Positions 31,270 through 42,661 of a DNA stretch of 64,000 nucleotides are shown in pieces (the first letter of the stretch is position 1; each line of letters opens with the position of its first letter). The notes under the pieces were generated by a model. That model searched no databases and was not told the origin of the DNA. It saw nothing but the letters and a program-made list of their open reading frames with translations. Source of the stretch: Emiliania huxleyi CCMP1516. Lineage: Eukaryota; Haptophyta; Isochrysidales; Noelaerhabdaceae. The translations under genes and the position numbers were made by a program. Where the stretch lies: contig NW_005198611.1 in assembly GCF_000372725.1 (NCBI RefSeq), positions 450,679 through 514,678 of the forward strand, given 5' to 3'.

Positions 31270-31980
31270 CAAAAGCGGCGAACGAGGCACGGTCGCTCTC
31301 CGACATGAGGCGCGTTGCACTTGCCAGTGCTGCCCTGGCCTTCTGTCTGCCCGCCCAATGGGTGGCAGGTGCCTCTGCTGCTGTGGCATGCCTCACGGCT
31401 GCGACTGGCCGGCGCCTCGGCACGTCAGCTCGGCTCGGCGTAGCGATAGTGGCCAGCGCAACTCGCCTGGACTCAACGCTCAGCCAGGAGCTCCCGCACG
31501 CGCTGGCGCGAGGCATGGCGCATGCAACGCGCAGCAATGCTCGCCTCGCCTCGCGCAAATGCGACCGTCCTCGCAGCCGACAGTCCACCGCCTGCTAAAG
31601 AAGCACAGCGACGAATGCGGCACCGGCGACGCACGGCAGGCTGGTCATGACGCAGTCATAGGGTGTTGTGTGCCGTCGGAGTGACTATCTGTGTGTCAGG
31701 GATAGTCAGGGCCGTCCATCAGAGCTCCAGTAAGCTCGGAGACACCCCATTAGCGCGGCTCGACCTCTTTGAGTCACTGCCTTCCCGCGGTTTTGCTGTA
31801 GAGCCTCTACAACAAACTCTACAGCAAAATCGCGCTCTACATCGCTCTACAACGCACGCAGTTCGTCCCGCGCCCGATGTAGAGCTCTACAGCTCTACAG
31901 CGCTCCAGAGCGCTCTACAGCTCTACAGCTCTACAGCGCTCTACACTCTACATCCTCTACACCCTCCCTCAGGCTTTTGT

Positions 31981-33008
31981 CATCATGCTGTCGTGCCTCT
32001 CCGCAGCCGCCGCGCTTCCGCGGCCTCCGCCGCGGAAGGTGGCCCGCGCCTTCGCAAATCCCGTCTTGCGGCTTTTGCCGGATGCCCACCGCTTGGCCTC
32101 ATTGCGGGGACGGCCACCGGGCCGTGCCGTGGCCGCCCCCGTAGCTCGCGAAGCTGCGAACCGGGCTGCGTCCACTGCGCCGCGCCGGCGCGCCGCGACC
32201 GTCGGCCCCCGGACTCGGTTCTTCGCGGCCTGCGCCGGAGAGTTGGCGGTCGTGCGCTGGGTGGTGATCGTCTCATCTGTCTGCTCTGCTGTGCTTCTCG
32301 CTCGTGCGTCCTTGGAACTCGTGCTGACCTCCTTTCACCTCCTGCTCTCCTATGCCACGTGGCTGTGTGTGTTTGGGTTTCTATGTTTGCGATTTGGATG
32401 GATTTCCTACGACTCTTTGTTTATTTATTTATTCCCACGAGGCTCGAGGGCACAAAAACCAACTTTGAGTGTTAGAGTTGTTTGGTATTGGATCTTACCC
32501 GCCTGTAACCTCTCTTTAAGGTATTGCTAAAAATCTCTCTCTCGAGGGCAAAAGAAAGAAAGTCGCGTCTTTCTGGACACTGGACTGGCGCACACAGCGG
32601 CACTAACGCGTGATTTGGGCTCGGCAGCTTGTCAGCCCTCAGCCGATTCTCTAACGCGCAGTGCTGCGTGGGAGTCTGGCTGGTGGGAGTAATATCTCTC
32701 TCTTTCGTTGGTTGGTTGGCTCCGTTACTCTCGCGTCTCGGAGAGAGAGAGAGGTTTGTGTTACTCGAGTATAGGTAGCTGGTAGGCAGTTACCGATGTC
32801 TTTCAGTGTATGTAGCTCTTACATACGTACCCGATCTTTGGGGATTAGTTCGCAGACCAGTCCGCCCTCGGCTACGAGACGAAATCTTTCCCTCCTCCTT
32901 GTCTTGAGCCGAGATTCGTCACTTTACTTTCACACTCCTGATGAAAACGCGCGCTGAATAGGCGGACCGTCCGGCAAGGGCACGTGAGCGTCTACAGCTA
33001 CGCTGAGC
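31981..33008. other. No firm gene
   Basis: A 181-codon frame (31985-32530) has a hydrophobic C-terminal half but starts next to the transposon end and has no domain, so I do not call it. Around 32620 the string GGCTCGGCAGCTTGTCAGCC recurs at 5318. The last 300 bases hold short CT and GA tracts upstream of the BCAT gene. Confidence 0.4.
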
Positions 33009-34256
33009 ATGATGCAGCGCGTCGTCTCGCGCACCGCCTCCAGCGCGCCTCTCAAGCGCGTTGCGCTCGGGCGGCTTGCTCACACGTCTGCGCTGAGCCC
33101 GCCCGCCGCCGGCGTCGACTTCGACTCCTTCTCCTTTGGGCTCAACGGCGTTCAGACCGACAGCATGTGGGTCTCGACGTTCAACGCGGAGCACGGCGAG
33201 TGGGACGTCGGCGGCCTGGTGCCCCGCGGCCCGCTCGCGCTCGACCCCGCATCGACGGCGATCAACTACGGGCAGTCCATCTTCGAGGGCCTCAAGGCCT
33301 TCCGCCAGGTGGACGGTGGCGTCAAGATCTTTCGGCCCGACCGCAACGCGGCTCGCATGCGGGAGGGGTCTGCGCGCTTCCTCCTCCCCGACCTGCCCGA
33401 GGAGCTCTTCCTGCACGCCTGCGACGCGGTGGTTGCCGCCAACGCCCGCTGGGTCCCCCCGCACAAGCGTGGCACCCTCTACCTCCGCCCGCTGCTGCTC
33501 GGCTCCGGAGCCGCCCTCGGCGTTGGCCCGTCGCCCGTGACGACCTTCTGCGTGTACGCATCGCCCGTGGGCAACTACTTCAAGGGCGGAGTGGGCGAGG
33601 CGCCGCCCATCTCGCTGCAGGTCGCCGGCCAGTACCGCCGCGCCATGCGTGGCGGTGCCGGCCGTACCAAGGCTGCGGGCAACTACGCGCCTTGCTTTGC
33701 GGCGTCCAAGGAGGCCAAGGGGGCAGGCTTCTCGGAGACGCTCTTCCTGGACGCGGCGCAGGGCACGTTCATCGAGGAGGCGGGCGCGTCCAACTTCTTC
33801 GCGGTCGTCCCGGCGGCGAGCGGCGGGCTCGAGCTCGTGACGCCGCCGGTGGAGGCGGGCACCATCCTGCCGGGCGTCACGCGTGCGAGTGTGCTGGCGC
33901 TGGCGCGTGCGGAGCTGGGACACCTGCTCACCGCTGGCGTCGCGGAGCGGCCGCTCGCCCTCGAGGAGATTGAGCATGCGACCGAGGTCTTTTGTACCGG
34001 CACCGGCGCGAGCATCTCCTCCGTCGGCTCCGTCACGGCGCCGCTCGGCGAGGATGGCTGCTCGGCGATGTACGAGATGAACGGCTGGGGAGAGGTGACC
34101 AAGGCGGTCGCCAACAAGCTGTTCGCCATCCAGTGGGGCGATTGCGCCGACGAGCACCAGTGGATGCGTGAGGTGTGTGCTCCGGAGGACGTGGCGCTCC
34201 GCCTCTCGGGCCTCCAGCATGTGGCCTCCTCGGCGGCGGCGGCGCAGCGGGCGTAG
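33009..34256 (+). CDS. Branched-chain amino-acid aminotransferase
   Basis: A 415-aa single-exon class-IV PLP enzyme. It transfers the amino group between Leu/Ile/Val and 2-oxoglutarate. Family signatures: LDPASTAINYGQSIFEGLKA, IFRPDRNAARMREGSARF, LYLRPLLLGSGAALGVGP, the PLP-lysine segment GRTKAAGNYA, EEAGASNFFAV and FCTGTGASISSVGSV near the C-terminus. Length matches eukaryotic BCATs. The first 30 residues (MMQRVVSRTASSAPLKRVAL) are basic and Ser-rich, which suggests mitochondrial or plastid import. ATG 33009 is chosen; the next codon is also ATG. Confidence 0.93.
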   Translation: MMQRVVSRTASSAPLKRVALGRLAHTSALSPPAAGVDFDSFSFGLNGVQTDSMWVSTFNAEHGEWDVGGLVPRGPLALDPASTAINYGQSIFEGLKAFRQVDGGVKIFRPDRNAARMREGSARFLLPDLPEELFLHACDAVVAANARWVPPHKRGTLYLRPLLLGSGAALGVGPSPVTTFCVYASPVGNYFKGGVGEAPPISLQVAGQYRRAMRGGAGRTKAAGNYAPCFAASKEAKGAGFSETLFLDAAQGTFIEEAGASNFFAVVPAASGGLELVTPPVEAGTILPGVTRASVLALARAELGHLLTAGVAERPLALEEIEHATEVFCTGTGASISSVGSVTAPLGEDGCSAMYEMNGWGEVTKAVANKLFAIQWGDCADEHQWMREVCAPEDVALRLSGLQHVASSAAAAQRA

Positions 34257-34450
34257 AGGCTCGCGTCTGGGGGTGACGTGCGCGTTTCGGATGACGCACC
34301 GGTTGTGGGTGTGCATGTACTGTGAGAAGCACGCCTGAGATTTTTTCAAAAAGTTGATCACGGCGTAATATTTTTTTCAGACGGCGGCTCCGCTGCTCGC
34401 TGCCAGGCGCACGCCGTGCGAGTAGTAACTGGTTCACCAGCAGACATCTC

Positions 34451-35269
34451 ATGTCTCTCACCGCCCTCTGCGCCAAGCAGCGCCGCTTCGGTGGCGCGGG
34501 TGACGGCGGCTGGACCTTGTGCGTGGACCGCCGCGCGATGCACGTGCGGGACCGCTGTGTGATCTTCTCCTTTGGCGTCGGCTTTGATGCAGCCTTCGAC
34601 TTGGATGCTGCCACTCGCCTGCCGTGGTGCGAGGTGCACATGTTCGACCCCACGCCCCAGGTTGTGGAGGTTCTGAGCGGTAGCGCGGCCGCGTGGGCGG
34701 CGCTCTATGGAAAAGCCGCGACCCGCACGCAGGACACTCTGGAAGCGTTTCGAGCACAGACGCGCGGCCTGCTGGCCAATGGCACGGCCACGACCTCTCC
34801 AGGTGCGCTCTCGCTCCCCAATGTGCGCTTCCACCCGTTCGGCCTAGCCGCGCGCGACCGCAATGGCACGCTGCGCAACTGGTGGACGCAGCATCGCATG
34901 AGCCGCACCATAAAGAGAGCTCCCACAGCAGAGTTCCTGTCTCTCGATTCGATTGTGGCGCGAGTGGGCCGCACGCCAAGCGTTGTGAAGGTGGACATCG
35001 AAGGGGCTGAGAAGCAGCCGGGGGTGCTGGAGGCCCTGCTGCACAGTGGTGCGCCGCAGCTGGCTCTCGAGCTGCACAAGGCTGGTAAGCATACGCTCAA
35101 GCAGACACAGCTCTTGGCTTCCGCCGCCGCAGCAGGCTACCGCCCGTGGAGATCGGAGCGCGCCGAGTACAAGGAGGTCAATAGCATCCATTACCTGCTC
35201 AGCGTGCCTGTGCGCTTGCCGCCCGCAGCAGCGGCTATCGCTTCGACGCACGCACCTGAGCGGCGGTGA
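34451..35269 (+). CDS. METTL24/FkbM-like methyltransferase
   Basis: 272 aa, single exon. The N-terminal RFGGAGDGGWTLCVD and CVIFSFGVGFDAAFD match the METTL24 group. CEVHMFDPTPQVVEVL is the SAM-ribose acidic motif and VVKVDIEGAEKQPGVLEAL is the FkbM-type motif IV (DIEG). The C-terminal ELHKAGKHTLKQTQLL continues the fold. There is no signal peptide from this ATG, although members of the group are often secretory-pathway enzymes acting on glycans or small molecules; an upstream exon may be missing. It begins about 195 bases after the BCAT stop, same strand. Confidence 0.8.
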   Translation: MSLTALCAKQRRFGGAGDGGWTLCVDRRAMHVRDRCVIFSFGVGFDAAFDLDAATRLPWCEVHMFDPTPQVVEVLSGSAAAWAALYGKAATRTQDTLEAFRAQTRGLLANGTATTSPGALSLPNVRFHPFGLAARDRNGTLRNWWTQHRMSRTIKRAPTAEFLSLDSIVARVGRTPSVVKVDIEGAEKQPGVLEALLHSGAPQLALELHKAGKHTLKQTQLLASAAAAGYRPWRSERAEYKEVNSIHYLLSVPVRLPPAAAAIASTHAPERR

Positions 35270-35969
35270 GCGCCTTGGGTGCCCTGTTGTCAGGGAGTGA
35301 AGAGCATTTACAGACAGTCACAGATAGGGGAGTGGGGAGAGGGCAGAGCCAGAGGGAAGTTTTCGTCTACGTGTACGTGTACGTCTTTGCTCTTTCCCCA
35401 TACTAACTAGGAGACGTCGTACAGCTTATTCACGGCATTTTGGAGTAAACTGTAAAGAGCCGTATAAATTGAAATTTGGCTTGTTCCAATTCACTCTGTC
35501 TCTTTGGCTCCATCCCTTTGGCTAGTGCCATTTCACCCTCACCATGCATGATCAGGGACTCAGCTAGTCCTTTTGGCGGGCCACCCTGTCCAGAAAGGCA
35601 TGGATGCCAATCTGGGGTCTCTCGACCGAGTCTATGAGTCCTGGCCGCTCCCGGTGGTGGTATAGGTTGAGCAACCAGGCGACGGAGATGGTCTAGCCTT
35701 TCTGTTTTCGATGAGACGGCACCCTCCCCCGCGCCCCACCGGCGGGCATCACCCCCCCCCGCGTCCGGCCCCGTCCCTGCATGCGATGCCGATGCTGCAT
35801 ACAACGTCCACGGAAAATAAAAGTCGGCGCACGGCGCCAACGCCGGGGCTCCGTGTGAGCTCGGGCCTGGCTACGGGAAGAGGGCAGGGCAGGGCAGGCA
35901 GCTGCGGCTCGCATCCGGACCGCCGCCCGGGCGCCTGGTCCGCGCTTCAACCGAGAGGAAGCTCAGACG
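35270..35969. other. No gene recognised
   Basis: Convergent spacer, partly AT-rich at 35400-35500. It has G/C tracts and no conserved frame. Confidence 0.4.
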
Positions 35970-37094
35970 TCAGAGCACCTTCTCGTGCTCCTTGAGGACG
36001 ATGAACGTCGACCAAAGTGTGAAGGCGTGCGGGAGTGAGAAGAAGAGGCGGCCGAGGAGGGTCGTCGTCGGGTAGAACTGCCACATCGCGATGATGCACG
36101 AGAGCGCGTAGTGGTACACGGCAAATACCTTTCCCTCCATCGTGCCCTTGATCTCGGTGTAGGAGTACATCGCCATGAAAAGCGCGACGAAGAAGTAGGT
36201 GAACTGCGTCATCGGCGACGGGTCCGGCGTCGTCGGGTCGAGCTCCTTGAGGCCGACGAGCGGGAAGGGCATGCCCATCGCCTCGGCGATGTAGTACGGC
36301 ACGAAGGAGGTGGAGACGATCACGCCGTGGATGTACATCGGCGTCTTCATCTCGGCCTCCGCCTTCTTCGTCAGGTCGGCCCAGCCGTACTCAATCCACG
36401 TAAGCGCGGAGATCGCGAGGTTGATCAGCAGCATCGGCCCCGGCGGGCCGACGGAGTGGACGAAGGCGTGGTACCCCATCAGCGGAAGGATGAGCGTCAT
36501 CGAGAGCGCGAGCGCGAGCTGCTTCCCCGGGATCCCCGCGAGGAGTGCGTTGATGAGGCAGTGCAGCGCGATCACCTCGATGAACCGCTCGCCGACGAAG
36601 AGAGCCATCGCGTTCTGCTCGATCGTGGGGTATGTGTCCTTGAGCGGCGTTGCCGGGTCGGTGGTGAAGACGACGACGTTAAGGAGCATGTACAAGACGA
36701 AGGCGCGCTTGCCCCACTCGCCCGGCGCGAAGAACTGCGCGGCCAAGACCAGCGTCGTTAGCACCATCACCGGCGGCGGCGGGATCAGCCCGTCCACGAG
36801 GATGTGCTTCGCCATCACCGCCATCAGGCAACCGAGTGCCGTGATGATGCCCTTCTTATCGCCCTTGAAGTAGATGAGCGCGGCGTTCTGCAGCATAAAC
36901 GCGGCGGCCACCTGCATGTATATCTTGCCGACGCCAAACTCGAACGAGTCGACGCACGGGCCGCGGTTGCGGTGGCCGCAATCCTCAACCTTGATGCCCG
37001 GGAACGAGTCGGGCAGGATAAGGCCGCCCATCAGGAAGAAGGGGATCGCGGACATCACGAGGTAGCCGACTAACACAATTTCGCTGTACGTCAT
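35970..37094 (-). CDS. Multispan membrane protein, unknown
   Basis: 374 aa from ATG 37094; the frame is open further upstream (to 37244) but that part is basic and low in hydrophobicity. I count roughly eight to ten membrane spans spaced through the whole length (for example VLVGYLVMSAIPFFLMGGLI, VMVLTTLVLAAQFFA, LALALSMTLILPLMGYHAFV, YFFVALFMAMYSYTEI). An early lumenal loop has a Cys pair (EDCGHRNRGPCVDSFEFGVG). Polar residues inside spans (MAVMAKHILVDGL, FIEVIALHCL) suggest a transporter or membrane enzyme. No family recognised; a large algal family is possible. The codon pattern is strongly coding and single-exon. Confidence 0.8.
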   Translation of the reverse strand: MTYSEIVLVGYLVMSAIPFFLMGGLILPDSFPGIKVEDCGHRNRGPCVDSFEFGVGKIYMQVAAAFMLQNAALIYFKGDKKGIITALGCLMAVMAKHILVDGLIPPPPVMVLTTLVLAAQFFAPGEWGKRAFVLYMLLNVVVFTTDPATPLKDTYPTIEQNAMALFVGERFIEVIALHCLINALLAGIPGKQLALALSMTLILPLMGYHAFVHSVGPPGPMLLINLAISALTWIEYGWADLTKKAEAEMKTPMYIHGVIVSTSFVPYYIAEAMGMPFPLVGLKELDPTTPDPSPMTQFTYFFVALFMAMYSYTEIKGTMEGKVFAVYHYALSCIIAMWQFYPTTTLLGRLFFSLPHAFTLWSTFIVLKEHEKVL

Positions 37095-37530
37095 GGCTGG
37101 CAATTTTGGCGAGAGAGTTTGGCGAGAGAGGGTGCGATACAGCAAATGAGCGCAATGATGAGCGCAAAGCAGTCGTGTTGGAGGGCTTCGTTTTCTTTTC
37201 CTTTGGAAAGGCACACGAGAAAACGACGAGAAGTTGAACGTCAACGAACAATCGGTGTGGCCTGTTTACTGTTGTCGGGAGATGAGAATCCGGCGCCACA
37301 CTATTGTCGGTGTGACGCTCGAGAAGCGTGTAACGTTGCCCCAGCCAGCCTTGCCCCACCACCTTGTGTGTGCGGAGAACTTCACGTTACTCACCTTGTC
37401 GAGCGAGACAAATATGCATGTATTGGGTAACCGCACCCTGCCTCCCCGGGCCGTCCGCGCACAGAACCTTTATGCTTTATCCTTTAAAAACAAAACAAAA
37501 AAATCGATGAGACACCACTAGGGGCTGGGG
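37095..37530. other. No gene recognised
   Basis: Upstream region of the membrane-protein gene. Balanced base composition, several A-rich runs near 37485-37505, no conserved frame. Confidence 0.4.
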
Positions 37531-37720
37531 GGCTCCGATCTCCATCTCTCCAGTACTCTCCAATCTCCAGCGTCGCTACATCTTAGGCCGGATCCAGTCA
37601 GATCTCCGATCTCCATCTTCAATCTCCAATCTCCAACGTCGTCATCTTAGGCCGGATTCGGTCAGATCTCCGATCTCCATCTCCAATCTCCAATCTCCAA
37701 TCTCGATTCGGGGGCCCGGG
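37531..37720 (+). repeat. CTCCAATCTCCA-rich tandem repeat
   Basis: A unit of about 80-90 bp containing CATCTTAGGCCGGAT, CAGATCTCCGATCTCCATCT and CAATCTCCAATCTCCAA is present twice in tandem, with further GATCTCC motifs scattered to about 38050. Confidence 0.75.
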
Positions 37721-38696
37721 GGAGGGGGGGGGCTCAAACCTTCAAGGAGATGCGCTATGGATTCATTCACAATGCAAAAGGATCTCCACCCTCTTTTCGC
37801 GCCATTTAGCATTTTGCAATCTCCAGTCGGCCCACACGATCTCTAGGCGCCTTTGGCGCAAAGTCAGAATCTCCACCTCTGTCGCAAGATCTCAAGCGAG
37901 TGCACGCACCAACTCGAGATCTCAGACTCCTCTCGAGCATCTACACCGGAGAAGATTTGCCTCCACCAGTTCTTCAATCTACTGCTGCTCTTGGCAGGAG
38001 ATTTGCCACTTATGAGATCTCTAAAAGGCATCTGCGATCTACAGTCCAAGGATCTTCCGATGTTGCGCAGAGATGTCCATGTATGGGGCCGGGGAGCTAA
38101 GAAGCGCAAAAAGCGGGCCGGATGATCGGGATCGGGTTACGGGCTAGAGAGCACTTGGAGCACTTGGAGTGCAGTCATTAACCTCACATCCAGGGCCGAG
38201 AGCTTCGGGGCCATAATTCTTTTCCCGGTGTACCTGTGTTAGTGCCAGTGCGCGCCAGTCCCGTGCCCAGTGTGAAAGAAAGAAAGAAAACAGACACGCC
38301 AAACGAGGGATGGGACGAGGACAGGGTCCCCACCTGCACGAGCAGGATTTTGGAAGGACGATCAGGGGGACAGGTGGGGCTCTCCTGCTCCTGACAAGGG
38401 ACACGACAGGCTCGCAGCGCGGTGCGCGGTGGACTCCCACATCCACTGGCGGTCTCATCTCAGTCTAGCGACCTGCCTCCAGCTTGTCGCTGGCAGTCTC
38501 TCGCTACCGGCACACTGACACAGGGGTGGCAGGGGCGGCGGCACGAGTCTCCCACATACTATGCGGGCCTCACTAGAGGTGCGGCCTGTGCGTGTCCTCG
38601 CCCTTGCCCAGTGTTGTGCGAGGGGTTTCCTTCTAAAATTCTTTTCCCGCGCTACCGTTGTTGCCTGACGCTCACCACCCACGTCGAGCACGCTCC
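37721..38696. other. No gene recognised
   Basis: Continuing GATCTCC-rich sequence to about 38060, then spacer with CT/GA tracts. Frames of 60-140 codons overlap on both strands without domain signals. Confidence 0.35.
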
Positions 38697-40054
<1,358 letters not shown>

Positions 40055-40540
40055 GTTGGAGAGCCTCCCGGCTGCGGGCAGCGGGGGGGCGCGCGCACCA
40101 GCCACAGCCCGGAGCCAGACCTCCCCGCACCCCGAGAGAGCGGCGCGAGAACTTGCGCGAGATTGACACCTCCTGCAGTCCTGCTGGGCGGTGTGCGGTG
40201 CCCGGCCGCCTCGCGGGGGGGCAGGCGGATAGGTGTGGGGCGCGGGGGGGCAGGGCCAGGTCGCAGGTATGTCGTATGTGCGGGGCGGCGGGGCGCGAGC
40301 GGGGTGCACTCGGGACACACGTCTTCGTTGTGTCGACCGTACGTACGTGATTTACTCGCAAGAGAAAAGGCTGGCTAGAGAGGCTAGCCCAGCCCGCTCT
40401 ATCTCTAGTGGGGGAAATGGTGATTTTTAAATGAACGCCTCGCGCAAAACCACCGCTACCATGCTCCAGAAGACCCTTGTGGGCTATCATAAACACCCAA
40501 GATCACGCACTAACTCTAAAGTGGGCCCGAGATATGCCCG
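40055..40540. other. No gene recognised
   Basis: GC-rich spacer between the convergent AP2 and unknown genes; short G runs only. Confidence 0.4.
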
Positions 40541-41428
40541 TCAACCCACGGATTTTTTCTGCCCGCGCGGGAGCCTGGGCCCGGCGGCGCACCAGCGGTC
40601 GTGGACGCGCTGCCGAGCTTCGCGGTAAAGGTACGCGCTTCCGAGCTCCGCGGAGATAGAGCCCATGCCCCACGACCTGCGCCAAAGAAACTTGACCTCG
40701 CTGAACGGTCGGCACTCGTCCGGGCCGCGGCAGTAGGACCAGTCGACGCAATTGATGTCAAGCGCCCAGGGCCATCGTGGGGCGCCTGGGCTGCAGACGC
40801 ACCGCCGCACCACGGGATCGGGCGTCGGCAGCTCCGGGAAGGCCGCCTTGAGCTGGTGGATCGCGCGCCTATAGCTGGCTCTAGCCGCCAGCCCCCTCGC
40901 CTCGGCCTCTTCTGCCTCCGTCAGGTCGTCGTACTCCTCGGAGAGATCGGGAACTACCCAGTCGCCTAATCTTCCTCGGCCGACAATCGTCCCATCTCTC
41001 ACGCAATCCTCGAAATCGCGGGCCGCCACCACGGCTTCGGCCGCGAGCGTGGAGCCGAAGATGCCCTCGGGCCGCGTGTCGCCGACCATCAAGCAGTAGT
41101 CGTCCACCTCCTGCGCGACGATCACCATCTCCTCCTTCGCCTCGCTCTCGAAGACTTCGGAGTCGTCATCGATAAGCTGATGCAGCCAACAGCGACCGCC
41201 CTGCTGGAGCAACCGCCGCGCCACCGCCGCCTCGTGCTCTGCCGTCATGAGCAGGAGGCGGTTCGCCGTCTGATCGGGCGCTGCCGGCTCGACCTCCATT
41301 TCCGACTCGTTGTGGGGCTCGGCGGGCGGCTCCGGCGCCTCGGTGGCGACCGTGGGCTCGACGGAGGCAGCGGCCACCTCGGAGGCCTTGCGTCGCTTGC
41401 GCCTCTCCGCTTTCGCGGTCAGCGGCAT
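40541..41428 (-). CDS. Unknown acidic protein
   Basis: 295 aa from ATG 41428 (MPLTAKAERRKRRKASE, a lysine/arginine-rich nuclear-signal-like start); the frame is open to 41617, where an alternative start would add a hydrophobic, signal-like N-terminus (AAILFGFGLFVSLSAH). The middle is acidic (LIDDDSEVFESEAKEEMVIV, LSEEYDDLTEAEEAEARGL). The C-terminal part has clustered Cys and Trp (VRRCVCSPGAPRWPW, CVDWSYCRGPDECRPF). No family recognised. Single exon. Confidence 0.55.
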   Translation of the reverse strand: MPLTAKAERRKRRKASEVAAASVEPTVATEAPEPPAEPHNESEMEVEPAAPDQTANRLLLMTAEHEAAVARRLLQQGGRCWLHQLIDDDSEVFESEAKEEMVIVAQEVDDYCLMVGDTRPEGIFGSTLAAEAVVAARDFEDCVRDGTIVGRGRLGDWVVPDLSEEYDDLTEAEEAEARGLAARASYRRAIHQLKAAFPELPTPDPVVRRCVCSPGAPRWPWALDINCVDWSYCRGPDECRPFSEVKFLWRRSWGMGSISAELGSAYLYREARQRVHDRWCAAGPRLPRGQKKSVG

Positions 41429-41760
41429 CGTGCAGCGGTCGTGCAGCGGTCGTGCCCCTTTCCTGAGGGCGGAGGTGGCGGCAGCCGTCAGGACTGCGCC
41501 GAGGCACCCTCGGCACCATCGGAGGAGGGTGCATCGCGTGCCAGCGGAGGCGGGAGGGTGATGGCTGTGAGCTGAGAGGGACACAAAGAGGCCAAAACCG
41601 AACAGAATGGCGGCCACCTGCCCGACTCAGCCGCAGCCCGAGAAAATTTATTCGGAGACTGAGCCATTTCCCCCACTACTATCTCTCTCGCGTCTCGGCA
41701 ACTCAAAATGACAGAGGTGAAAGCCCCAAAACAACCCGCGCGCAAACAACACTGCCCGCT

Positions 41761-42345
41761 CTAGGCCTTGCCGCGCTTCTGCGCCTTGTGGATAAGGCTC
41801 CACTTGGCGAGCGCCGCCTTGGTCAGGTCGGGCCGGTAGAAGTTGTCACCCGTCTCCTTTTTGATCGCGCTGAAGGGGGAGTGGGGCAGGGGGCGTGATC
41901 AGCTTGTGAATGCGGGGAGGAGAGGGCGGTGGAAAAGGGCGTCTTGGGTGGCGACGAGGACCGGGGGGGGGGGGGGGGGATAGAAGGAGGCGGGGATGGC
42001 GGAGCGGCGGTGTGGCGGCGGCGGAGCCTCACACCTGGCGACACGCCGGAAATCCTTCGTCAGCGAAACCTTGTTGTACATCTTGTTGGGCTTGTTCAGC
42101 CGGTCGGCCTTGCGCACCTTCTTCACAAGCGTCACGCCCTTCTCCGCCTCCTCCAGCGACACCGTCTTGGCGTTCACAAGCCCCGAGTACTTGAAAGAGT
42201 TGACGCCAGACACATTGTTGGGCTCCGTCGTGAAGCGCGGGCCCGCCTTGCCCATCCCACTGCGGCCGGGCACCTTGCGCTTGACCGCAAAGCACGAGGT
42301 GTCCCGCACCATCGGCCACAACAGCTCAGCTGACACGTTCGCCAT
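41761..42345 (-). CDS. RPL28: 60S ribosomal protein eL28
   Basis: Exon 1 42035-42345, intron 41870-42034 (GTGTGA...CTTCAG, 165 nt), exon 2 41761-41869; 139 aa. It is a structural protein of the cytosolic large ribosomal subunit. It matches the eukaryote-specific eL28 family: SAELLWPMVRDTSCFAVKR, FTTEPNNVSGVNSFKYSGL and, across the splice, GDNFYRPDLTKAALAKWSLI. ATG 42345 fits the family N-terminus (MANVSAELLW), so the longer upstream frame is ignored. It is head-to-head with the thiamine-phosphate-synthase-like gene, about 320 bases apart. Confidence 0.92.
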
Positions 42346-42661
42346 GGCTACCTGCGCGGCGGCGAACGCAAACTGAGCGGCGAGGCGCCCGCGGCGTCGC
42401 GCCCGCCCGCGGGGGAGATTGGGGGATCGGCGAGTCTCTGAGGCGGTGGGCGCGGGACCGCCCACGAGAGGGCCCGCAGCCCCGGCGCAGTGCCGACGCG
42501 AGCGGGAATTCGGGGGAGGCGGGCGCCGCAGCAGCACTGGGAGGAGGCGCACCACGAGGCGAGAGCGTGTTTCTTTTCGCTGTTTCTTTTCGCCTTAGCA
42601 CTCCCGACTTCGGCTTCGTCGTCCAAGGTCTCCCCCGGCCTTCCTCATAATTTTTTACTTT

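Larger units (their letters stand above)
27941..31972 (+). mobile_element. TGTAGAG-family transposon, copy 2, with nested insertions
   Basis: Termini CTGAGGGAGGG (27941) and CCCTCCCTCAG (to 31972) are flanked by the 8-bp duplication GCTTTTGT (27933-27940 and 31973-31980). The subterminal zones are TGTAGAGC arrays. The 4032-bp unit contains a second element (28008-31086) and about 65 bp of the dispersed 6216-6270 repeat (31205-31269). Removing the large insert leaves about 950 bp, close to copy 3 (859 bp). Confidence 0.92.

Noticed and set aside
31985-32530. 181-aa frame with hydrophobic C-terminus
   Set aside because: Begins at a transposon boundary, shows no domain and has no splice-supported extension.
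32919-34361. 480-aa minus-strand frame over the BCAT gene
   Set aside because: Antisense shadow of a clear aminotransferase; Arg-rich composition only.
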